Shown: in pieces, positions 7,874 to 14,659 of the stretch
How positions within the stretch are numbered: position 1 is the first letter of the stretch
How the letters are laid out: each line of letters begins with the position of its first letter
Source of the DNA: Volvariella volvacea V23
Lineage: Eukaryota > Basidiomycota > Agaricomycetes > Agaricales > Pluteaceae
Length of the DNA: 14,659 nt
Direction: 5' to 3'
Assembly (NCBI GenBank): GCA_000349905.1
Contig: KB722749.1
Location: 204,622-219,280 of the forward strand
Made by a program: the position numbers and the translations under genes
The notes under the pieces: generated by a model
Told to the model about the DNA's origin: nothing
Database searches by the model: none
The model's input: only the letters and a program-made list of their open reading frames with translations

Positions 7874-8340
7874 AAAAGACAATTAACTATTGTGTAGGAA
7901 AAAACACAAGATGAGATTATGAAGACATAGAAAAGTGTTTAACTTACAAGATAATGTGAGCAATGTAAAATTGAGCAGTATTCATCATAAGATGATGAGA
8001 TAGAGCAGAGTTTCCTACCTCATTTATGAGTGCTTATAGAGCACAGCACTGTGCTTTCAATTCAAAATTATACTCACACAAAGTCATTAGAAAACTGATT
8101 AATTATAAAAATTATAAACAATTAAATATACAGAATGTAACAAAAGACCTTTAGGCCAGACACAAGCATATACAAAGAGTGCCATTAAGAGAGTAGTAAG
8201 AATATAAACAATATGTAGATTAAAAGAATAGTAAGAGTATAAACAGTATATATAGAATACAGCAAGATAGACAAAGCACCAGACCATTCACAGTAAGCAG
8301 TACAGAGTAGATGAGAACTTGTAGAGACAGAAGAGATGAA
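7874..8340. other. Non-coding Helitron 5' flank with small repeats
   Basis: No gene is supported here. This is AT-rich, CpG-free sequence upstream of the Helitron frame and downstream of the AT-hook gene. It contains a perfect palindrome AGCACAG-CA-CTGTGCT (8040-8055). It also has an imperfect direct repeat of about 28 nt with a 35 nt period (GTAAGAATATAAACA at 8196 and GTAAGAGTATAAACA at 8231), and a TATATATA run at about 8246-8254 that could serve as a minus-strand TATA box. The Helitron 5' terminus (expected TC after an A) must lie here, but no candidate stands out. Confidence 0.5.
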
Positions 8341-9222
8341 TTACTGAAGAAGAATTATAAACTGAAGGTTAAGAGCAACATTTTCCTTTCCTCATGTATT
8401 GGCTGTATAGCCAACAGCAACCAAACTATTTGCAGGCAAGTCTTGGCCACTTGGATATGTTTTCCAGTTAGAAAGATTGGCGAAATCCTTCTTAGTAAAG
8501 CCAAAAGGAGTGCCTTCTGAAGCACGGCCATCGTAAATGGGAACTATCAGAAAAATCAGAAAAGGCGACAGAAATTAATAGAGCAAGAGACTTACTTGGA
8601 TCGCAGTATGATTTAGTGACGCGGTAGCTTGTGGTCTTCTTGATATTGGCTTTGAACCTAGATGAATAGACAGGACGGGCTGGAATTAGAGTGTGTTAAT
8701 GAAATGAACATAATAGACAGTCAAAAGAAAAAACATACAGTCTACAGCATCTGCCTCTTTTTTATTATGAGCAGAGGCCCTGTTAATGTTCTTGGCCAAA
8801 TCATCTTGATCACCATGAGTAAATATTTACAAAAAATCAATAAAGTATACTTACCATCTGCAGAAGTCTCCTTGAATGACTGAAAGATCAGCCCAAGCCC
8901 TTCAGGATTAACAATAACCTGACTCATTCCAAAGACACCTGCCCAGGCTCTGACATTGAGCTGAAGATCGCAGAAGAAAGGAAGAATGGAAATCTGGCAC
9001 TGATGAAGGCCATCTTCTGACACGTCACCTCTGACTATACTGCAGTAGGTGACCTCACCAAGCATAATGCCTGGTATGGGCTTGGTTTTGTCCTTGTCAA
9101 AGGAAATGACTCTATTGCTGTTCTTAGAGCTGTACGTGCAGGCTTTAAGACTGGAAAGAGGAATGCGGCCAAAGTTCATGTAGCCTCCCTCATTGGTCAT
9201 GGCAAGGCCGGCGAGAATACAC

Positions 9223-9279
9223 CTGATATATTAAATAAACTCAGAAAAAGCAGAGTAGAATCACCAAATAATGACTTAT
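9223..9279 (-). other. Intron 8 of the AT-hook gene with AT-AG ends
   Basis: This is the same defect as in intron 5. Exon 8 ends AAAGC, and the intron starts ATAAGTCATT and ends ATATCAG. Phase (two bases, completed by G) fits only this start. The preceding base is again C, so a lost CpG is the simplest cause. Unspliced, the frame meets TAA at 9278-9276. Confidence 0.65.
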
Positions 9280-9892
9280 GCTTTGGTTTCTTTATCCATG
9301 CCTGAGATGACTTTTCTATAGGCAGTATGGTTGTTATAGAGATCTGGGCTCTCTTCTTTGCTCTTGTAGGGCATATATATCTCCAGAGGAACAACTCTAG
9401 AAAGACTCAAGTCAATGATCAAATCCAAACAAAAAATAAAGCACATACTTGGGAACCACAGGATACTCACCATAGATTGCCACAAGGTCCTTATGGAGTA
9501 TTTTTTCATTGTCGATATTGTTGTCATCACCATTGGCATTGGCATTATCTTCTGCCTTTGCTTTTGCTGGAACGGCATCTTTTTCCTCACTTGGACTCTG
9601 TTTGGCTTTCTTCTCTTGTCTAAAATTCAAGTAAGCATGTAAACTTGTTGGTTAATGGCACAAAACTCACATCTCAATTAGAGACCCAAGGCCGCTCTCA
9701 TCAACACCCACCACAGGGATTTGAGAACCAGAAGAGGAGTTGGACTTAGTTGTAGATGGTGGAGAAGACTTGACCTTGATGGTGAGTTCCGCACTCTTGG
9801 CTTTGGAAGTGGGCGGCTTTTCAACTTTATAGCGCTTGAGTGGAGGAGACTTAGCAGTCTTTCTGTGGGCCTTACTGAGATGAAGAGTGGGA

Positions 9893-9944
9893 CTGAATAA
9901 ACAAGTGAGAAAGTCAGGAAAACCCATAAAGAATAATTACTTAT
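9893..9944 (-). other. Intron 5 of the AT-hook gene with AT-AG ends
   Basis: The intron must start at 9944 to keep phase (exon ends AAATC; next exon starts T-CCC). Its first bases are ATAAGTAATT and it ends TTATTCAG. Changing one base (A to G) would give a perfect GTAAGT donor, and the preceding base is C. This is exactly what a CpG to CpA transition would leave. If unspliced, a TAA is met at 9943-9941. Confidence 0.65.
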
Positions 9945-10706
9945 GATTTGGCTTCAGAGATCTCGTTGTCAGTCTCAATAGAATCTGATTCATCTTCCAT
10001 CATATGGTGGTGCCTTTTGCTGGAAAAGATCAATATAGTTCAGAGTTAACATGCAAACAAGACTTACTTTTGACGGGGAGCTTTGTCCAACCCAGAAAGG
10101 GCAGAATGGGATGGTGGGGTAACAAATTCCCCAGTAAGAACTGGATGTTCTGGACTAAAGAAAGTGATAGATAAGTCTGATACAGGAGCAGAAATAAGAA
10201 ACGCAACATACATGGAAGACGAATCATCATCCACTCTGGACCCCTCAGAGTCAGAGTCAGAGTCTATGATGATTGGCTTCTGCTTTTTAGGTCTGCCCCT
10301 TGGCCACTGAGAAGCCAGAGTGGGATGTTCACTGAAAATACAGATTAGCAAGGAAAGAGTACTGTGATAGATAGAACACATACACCACGGGCTGCAAGAC
10401 TTTACTTGGCCTTTTAAAGACGCCATCTTTATTATTGACGGGAGTATTGGACGGTTCAATCTTGACTGCCTTTGGCCTTTTGACACTAAACAAATTGCGA
10501 TGTCAGTTATGAATGTGGAATTAGCAACAACTTGATAGACGTACGACATAGCAGCAGGGGAAGGTGTGGGTGGCATAGCAGCTTTAGAGCGGGACTTGTA
10601 TTGAGGAGGCATGTTAGATGGCGGTGGAACAAAGAGATTGAGTTAGAAGTAAAGCAAGCAGTTAAAGGCCAGATGATGGTGGGAGATACAAAGAGAAATT
10701 GACTGG

Positions 10707-10714
10707 CTTATATA
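10707..10714 (-). promoter_or_regulatory. TATA box of the AT-hook gene
   Basis: TATATAAG on the minus strand lies about 95 nt upstream of the ATG at 10612. It is followed by a pyrimidine-rich leader. This is the position and form expected for a fungal core promoter and supports 10612 as the start codon. No other promoter element was recognised. Confidence 0.55.
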
Positions 10715-10739
10715 TCTAGCCTGAGCAATTCCAAAATTT

Positions 10740-11890
10740 TTCTAAGTCCAAACTTTTCACTCATCGGTGGAGGTCAGATGAGATGACAAGGCTTGATTTG
10801 CAGTCGGGCCTTGATCAGAGGATGAATGGCGCCCAAGAACAGGTGTGAAAGGTCCCCGCTTTATTGGTGGGTGTCGGAAGAGAAGAAGGTGGAGAGATCT
10901 AATAGAAATGATCCTTGAAAGAGGCTATGAGATCATGCCTATAAAAACAGAAAAAGCAAAGACCAATGTGCCCTGTATGTATCTGGCAAAAGAAGGCATG
11001 GTCAAAGAGATTTGGAGCTTCCGATGAAGCGCTGAACGGAGCGCCCAACAGAGCGCCCAACGGAAGGAAGCAGGTCCGGTTTCAAGGAGGCTCCGATCAA
11101 TTTCAGGTCATTCTCATGAACAGAGTGCAACCAGCATTCGTGTAGCTTCTGTAAAGCCAAGCTCAGGTAAGACGCTAATCAGGCACTCACTTTGGAAGCT
11201 TGTCTGGCTGGCTTGAGCCCAGTTGAAGCCTTTTGAGTGGCTTGAAGAGAAGCGTTCAAAGCGCGAGCTATAGGTTTGTCTGGGCCAACAATTCAAGAGA
11301 AGCTGATAATTCTAACCAGAAAGGTGAGGATCTGAAAGTGTGGATAGGGCTGGTAAGCGGCGTGTGGCGAGGCCTGATTGCATGAAAAAGGAAGAAAAAG
11401 AGACAGAGACTTCCGGAGATGGTGGGATGATAAGATGTATATGGACCTGAAAAAAGCGGAAGCGGAAGGGCACACTCTCTTGGAGCACCCAAGACGGAAC
11501 TGGCCTTCAAGTTTTTCAATGGAACCAATCAGAGGCCCTCCAAAGGTCAGGAGACCGGTAACCAAGATTGTGTTCCTGTAAAGCCAAGTTCATGACTGAG
11601 GCACTTTTGCAAGATAACCAATCGGACACTTACCGCCATGGTCAGGCAGGGCCTTCAACCCTTGCATGCAAGCTATCGTTGTCAAGACAGAAGCCTGAAG
11701 ATAAATAACTACAAAGGTGAGACCCCCATGCACCTGCATATTCATGAATAATATTTTATTATTATTTCCACCTATTTTTGTGTAAGATGGATGAGTTAAA
11801 AGGATGAGAGTGAACAGAAAGACGAACAAGGTGTCTCAATCTTGCCTCTCGGCTAGCTCAGCTTCAGCATTGCCTTTCTTCCTTCTTGAC
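10740..11890. other. Degenerate coding-like region, no confident gene
   Basis: This stretch is richer in GC and CpG than its surroundings and separates two divergent genes. On the minus strand two introns share the acceptor TTGGCTTTACAG and similar donors: 11633-11576 (GTAAGTGTCCGATT) and 11190-11149 (GTGAGTGCCTGATT). After the second, an exon 11148-11002 reads KLHECWLHSVHENDLK and ends TGA. On the plus strand two short charged frames occur, 10845-11027 (contains CRKRRRWRDLIEMILERGYE) and 11378-11581 (contains FRRWWDDKMYMDLKKAEAEG). I recognise none of these and cannot tell which strand was coding. Between about 11738 and 11780 the sequence turns AT-rich. Likely a decayed gene or gene-capture remnant. 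Confidence 0.3.
11035..11064. repeat. 12 bp tandem repeat (2.5 copies)
   Basis: AACGGAGCGCCC (11035-11046) is followed by AACAGAGCGCCC (11047-11058) and a partial AACGGA. It is in frame on both strands; on the minus strand it encodes a repeated S-V-G-R unit. CpG-rich, unlike the Helitron. Confidence 0.7.
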
Positions 11891-11934
11891 GCTCATGGAC
11901 CCTCTACAACGTTGCCACTGCCACCGACATTCTT

Positions 11935-13086
11935 ATGGAGTATCAACGGTGGCAGATGGAAGAGGGTAGACATTACCTTCATTCTATTGTCATGGTAAGT
12001 CATTGTTGATCATCACAAGTTAACCAAACACCTTACTTACTCTGGCCCTAGCTGCTGGACTGGGAAAAGCAATTTGGTGTCCAGTGCTTTCACCATCCTG
12101 AATCATACCGTCTTGTCAACAAGCTAAACGGAGATGAAGATGTCAGCTTTTGGCTGCAAGGCGTGCTAGTCACCAAAGACCTACCGCCTATGCTGTATAA
12201 CCCAAAGTAAGTTGCGCTTTTGAACTATGATTGTGGATGTGTTTAACTAACACCTGTGATATAGAGTGCCAAAGACCAAGTATCCTATGCTCCAGCAGAC
12301 TGTGGAACTCATCAGGCTGGGTACTACCCAGTTGAACAGTCTATAGGGGTTCTAGCCATGGATCATTTCACCGTGCTGTACCTGAGAGTAAACTTTTAGC
12401 CTGGGAAGGCACTTCCTGCTCACTATCCTCTGGCAGGACCATCTCTTTCTTGAACCGATACTTTACGCACACCTCTGAGTGCAAAGGGCTGCGGCCTATT
12501 CCGTTTTCACCAGAGGTTGATCCGAGGGGCATTCTGGGTTGTGCTCTTAGCTCTTCTCTTATTCACACCTCTGATAATGAGGTGGAATACCTGGAATTGA
12601 TCTCAAAGTCTAGACAGGAACACAAGTGAGCCATTTCTCTTCTATCAAGACCTTGACCCATCTCTCACCTCAGATATGCTCTTAAACATCCCAGCACCTT
12701 TAGACCTGGAGATATCGTGGAGGTTGAGTTTTCTTTGGTAGCTTACAAGTCAAGGGATGACAGCTACATGATCAAGCCCATGCTTTACTCTTTGGTCCTG
12801 CTGGATGGCAAGGTTGCAGATGTGAGTGTTTGATCTAAACAGATTTTGAGATGACTCACTTTTTATTTCATAGCAAATGGCTATTCTCAAAGCATCTGTA
12901 GCCAAATACCATGGTGGCATTGGCAAGTCTGTCAAAAGGAAATCAGGGTATGTGCTTGAGGAAGAGGCTAGTCAGGAAAATGATGTGCAAGGAAGGAAAA
13001 GGCTTAGACTTACCTTAGGAGATGTTGCTGCTTCTGTCAATAGTCCTAGTCAGCTAGCCTTAGATGGCATGTCTTTAGAAACTTAG
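11935..13086 (+). pseudogene. Five-exon gene of unknown function with one frameshift
   Basis: Exons 11935-11994, 12052-12206, 12265-12625, 12674-12821 and 12874-13086 join in consistent phase (0, 2, 2, 0) through 48-58 nt GT-AG introns, ending TAG at 13084-13086. The total is 937 nt, one base more than a multiple of three. The extra base lies at about 12338-12342: before it the frame reads LGTTQLNS, after it YRGSSHGSFHRAVPE. The product would be about 311 residues. Recognisable parts are MEYQRWQMEEGRHYLHSIV, LDWEKQFGVQCFHHPESY, VSFWLQGVLVTKDLPP, RPGDIVEVEFSLVAYKSRD and a basic tail KRKSGY. I recall similar unnamed proteins in agaricomycetes but no function. The start is uncertain: the frame is open from 11890 and an upstream exon is possible. 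It converges with the oxygenase gene, with 61 nt between stops. Confidence 0.65.
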
Positions 13087-13147
13087 AAAAGGTCACAATA
13101 TATTGTACAAATTCAAAGAAGAAGAACTAGTACAAACAAAGTAAATT

Positions 13148-14056
13148 TCAAGAAACTGCAAAAAGTTCATCACCTTGGAAATATCTATTCTTCAGCCAAC
13201 CATTAGCATCTTTAATCCAACCTTTAGAGGCAGCATCACTGTGGGAGACTAATGAGGCTCTTTTTCCCTGGTAAGGTAGATTGAAGTGAGATATATCTGC
13301 TGACTTGAAGGCCGCCATGTCACCTGTCTCCAGCTTCAAGACCAAGCCGAGTTCGAAAAAACAAAGTTCGCCGCCTTCGCACATGGTGATGGGAATGACA
13401 GTGCATATCTTGTCATCACTGTGGTCTCTATGGATGCACGTGCAAGTGTTGAAGTTTAGCACAAATCCTCCAAAAGGGTACACAGGTGATCTTTCTCCAA
13501 GAGGTAGACTGTCTGGCCAGACCTTGAGCTGCTGGAATATGTCAGGCAATAGACTCTTAATCTGGTCAATGGTTTGTTACATTACACCAACAGTCATAGT
13601 TCAGTTCATCACTCACCTGGTCTTTTTGCCATTCAAAGAGTGGTGTCAGCAATGACTGGAGGGCTTCATACTCTTCTCTATGTTGCTTTAGTTCAGCTGA
13701 TGACCTGGGCACAAATTGAGCTGGATTGATGTGACCTCTTTCACCAGGTTTGAGTGAAAAGGGATTGAGTTCTGTGGTGGTCTCATCTCCCTTTGTCAGG
13801 TTAGCCAAAAGTCAAAAAGTTGAGTTTAGAGTTGCTGCTTACTCTGTCTGAATATCTGTTATACCAGGAAAAATGTATGGCTTCTGCATTAGGAATAACA
13901 TCCATATTGGTTGAGTCAGGTATATCTTGCAGAGTGTTTGGGTATAAGGCCTCAATATAGTTCAGCAAAGGTGCTCTATGTTTGTCCTCCAGAGATGTGC
14001 ACACAACCAGCAGAGGATTTTTGTTTTTGTCTCTGACAATCAGAGATTTACTAAAG
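13148..14056 (-). CDS. JBP1/TET-like 2OG-Fe(II) oxygenase, N-terminally truncated
   Basis: Exons 14056(partial)-13843, 13790-13617 and 13561-13148 join in phase 0 through 52 and 55 nt introns, with TGA at 13150-13148. The last exon holds the double-stranded beta-helix core. The iron ligands are HRD in CTCIHRDHSDDK (His codon 13432-13430), with a distal His in ADISHFNLPY, and the 2-oxoglutarate-binding Arg is in GKRASLV. GGELCFFELGLV and LETGDMAAFKSA also fit the fungal 2OGFeDO/JBP1-TET domain. Animal TET members oxidise 5-methylcytosine and JBP acts on thymine; many fungal ones are uncharacterised. All key residues are intact. The first exon is interrupted at about 14060-14070 by Helitron sequence on the opposite strand, so the N-terminus and any promoter are lost. 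The oxygenase superfamily call is firm; the nucleic-acid substrate is inferred. Confidence 0.75.
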
Positions 14057-14065
14057 TCTGAGTTA

Positions 14066-14634
14066 GAAGATAAGGACTATTGTAAGTCTATGCTTACTTT
14101 GTTCAAGCCTTGGAGAACTGGAGAACATCTTAGGACTGCTGATACAACATGGGATGAAACCTTTCTCAGCCACAAGTTTACAGACTTTCAGACCAGAATC
14201 ATCAAAAATCTCAATATCAAATATGAATGCCATGATGCTAGTGATGACTACTTTGCTCAACTCAAGGCTGGTACTGCTACTGACCTTCCCTCTTAATGGA
14301 TGCATTTGATGCAGATAGAGATATCAGTGATGACTTTATGGAGGCAATTACTACAGTCAATGAACCTGATGACTTGGAACTAAATAAAATTAGACCTAAA
14401 GAGGCTAACAGGATAGGGAAAATGCAGAAAATGAAGAATATTATGACCAAGGCTAAATGGGCAGAAGAAAACTGCCAACTACTACCAGATACCTGTGTCT
14501 TGAGACTGAGCCAGTTCCTTAGAATAGATCTTGGAAGGATGAGGTTGCAAAGTATAGAGACAAGATCTTGAATGAAAAAAACACAAAATATAGGCTCTTC
14601 ACAGAATAGCAATGGTAAGAATTTCTAGGAGTAT
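14066..14634 (+). pseudogene. Second Helitron fragment (linker to pre-helicase region)
   Basis: This is a different Helitron copy in the opposite orientation to the main one. It reads DKDYCKSMLTLFKPWRTGEH, TWDETFLSHKFTDFQTRIIK, NLNIKYECHDASDDYFAQLK, then MDAFDADRDISDDFMEA and KAKWAEENCQLLPD, then WKDEVAKYRDKILNEKN. These align with the main copy from about 4107 down to 3610 on its minus strand but are clearly diverged. Two frameshifts break it: near 14291-14296 (after TDLPS) and near 14525-14532 (before WKDEVAKY). A TAG at about 14602-14604 closes the last frame. Neither end shows Helitron termini, so it is an internal fragment or a truncated insertion. It may continue past the window. Confidence 0.8.
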
Positions 14635-14659
14635 GCAATCACAATGTTGTTAAAGTGGC

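Larger units (their letters stand above)
610..8340 (-). mobile_element. Near full-length autonomous Helitron (rolling-circle transposon), decayed
   Basis: Helitrons transpose by a rolling-circle-like mechanism using one large Rep-helicase protein. This copy lies on the minus strand. Its coding sequence runs 7836 to 745, which is 7092 nt, exactly 2364 codons because the four frameshifts cancel. Domain order is zinc-binding/DUF6570-like region, HUH Rep nuclease, linker, PIF1 helicase, USP-like peptidase. Lesions are frameshifts at 6280-6283, 3295-3302, 2520-2527 and about 2160-2164, plus TGA stops at 5015-5017, 4079-4081 and 2336-2338. Termini are uncertain: the 3' end is near 600-640 and the 5' end lies somewhere between 7874 and 8340, next to the neighbouring gene's stop. 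The element is strongly AT-rich and has almost no CpG. Confidence 0.85.
8341..10612 (-). pseudogene. 12-exon gene of unknown function, AT-hook nuclear-type protein (about 560 residues)
   Basis: I assembled this gene by hand from splice sites; every junction keeps frame. Exons: 10612-10545, 10485-10384, 10331-10212, 10154-10068, 10019-9945, 9892-9671, 9619-9449, 9396-9280, 9222-8855, 8804-8739, 8679-8596, 8543-8341. Total 1683 nt, 561 codons with TAA at 8343-8341. Introns are 48-59 nt. The N-terminus is basic and acidic by turns, with an AT-hook RGRPKK at residues 68-73 and acidic runs (DSDSDSEG), so nuclear DNA binding is likely. The C-terminal 250 residues are a compact domain I do not recognise (GRIPLSSLKA, GEVTYCSIVRGD, SLVAVGYTANT, LNLQFIILLQ); similar endings occur in unnamed agaricomycete proteins, from memory. 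Lesions: introns after exons 5 and 8 begin ATAAGT instead of GTAAGT, and a TGA (8394-8392) replaces residue 544. Confidence 0.75.

Noticed and set aside
8040..8055. Palindrome AGCACAGCACTGTGCT as the Helitron terminal hairpin
   Set aside because: It lies on the 5' side of the coding sequence, whereas the Helitron hairpin belongs at the 3' end; no CTRR follows.
8680..8854. Single 175 nt intron in the AT-hook gene
   Set aside because: It resolves into two normal introns (50 and 59 nt) around a 66 nt exon (8804-8739) with matching phase.
9395..9470. 76 nt intron with donor GTGAGT at 9470
   Set aside because: Using donor GTATGT at 9448 and acceptor TCTAG at 9397 gives a 52 nt intron and a better phase match.
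9327..9642. Plus-strand frames 9327-9623 and 9415-9642
   Set aside because: They are antisense to exons 7 and 8 of the AT-hook gene and have no family features.
10083..10310. Plus-strand frame of 75 codons with serine-rich repeats
   Set aside because: Antisense of exons 3-4, including the DSDSDSEG repeat; the minus-strand splice structure is far stronger.

Overview
The window looks like nuclear DNA of a filamentous basidiomycete, most likely an agaricomycete with a transposon-rich genome. The reasons are genes split by many 48-59 nt GT-AG introns, a fungal-type Helitron with a DUF6570-like N-terminal region, a Ty1/copia remnant, and an oxygenase of the fungal JBP1/TET-like 2OG-Fe(II) class. 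No tRNA, rRNA, CRISPR array or bacterial operon signal was seen.

Layout. 1-606 (+) is a broken Ty1/copia reverse transcriptase. About 610-8340 (-) is a near full-length autonomous Helitron. In minus-strand order its coding sequence has a zinc-binding/DUF6570-like N-terminus, a Rep (HUH) nuclease, a linker, a PIF1-family helicase and an unusual C-terminal domain that looks like a ubiquitin-specific cysteine peptidase. The reading frame carries three TGA stops and four one-base frameshifts. 8341-10612 (-) is a 12-exon gene of unknown function (about 560 residues, AT-hook) that I could assemble with consistent splice phase throughout. It needs two introns starting with AT instead of GT and has one TGA just before its natural end. 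10613-11890 holds that gene's TATA box and a degenerate, partly duplicated coding-like stretch. 11935-13086 (+) is a five-exon gene of unknown function with one frameshift. 13148-14056 (-) is a JBP1/TET-like oxygenase with all catalytic residues present but its N-terminus missing. From about 14066 (+) a second, different Helitron copy interrupts it and runs towards the window edge.

How it fits together. Three non-Helitron genes (AT-hook protein, unknown protein, TET/JBP-like oxygenase) lie between two Helitron copies of opposite orientation. The main cross-cutting signal is cytosine deamination. All six premature stops I could place in frame (two in copia, three in the Helitron, one in the AT-hook gene) are TGA. 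Both broken splice donors fit CpG to CpA changes. The Helitron appears almost free of CpG: I find only four in about 7.6 kb. Methylation-driven decay of mobile DNA beside a gene of the family that oxidises 5-methylcytosine is the most interesting reading of the window. That functional link is inference.
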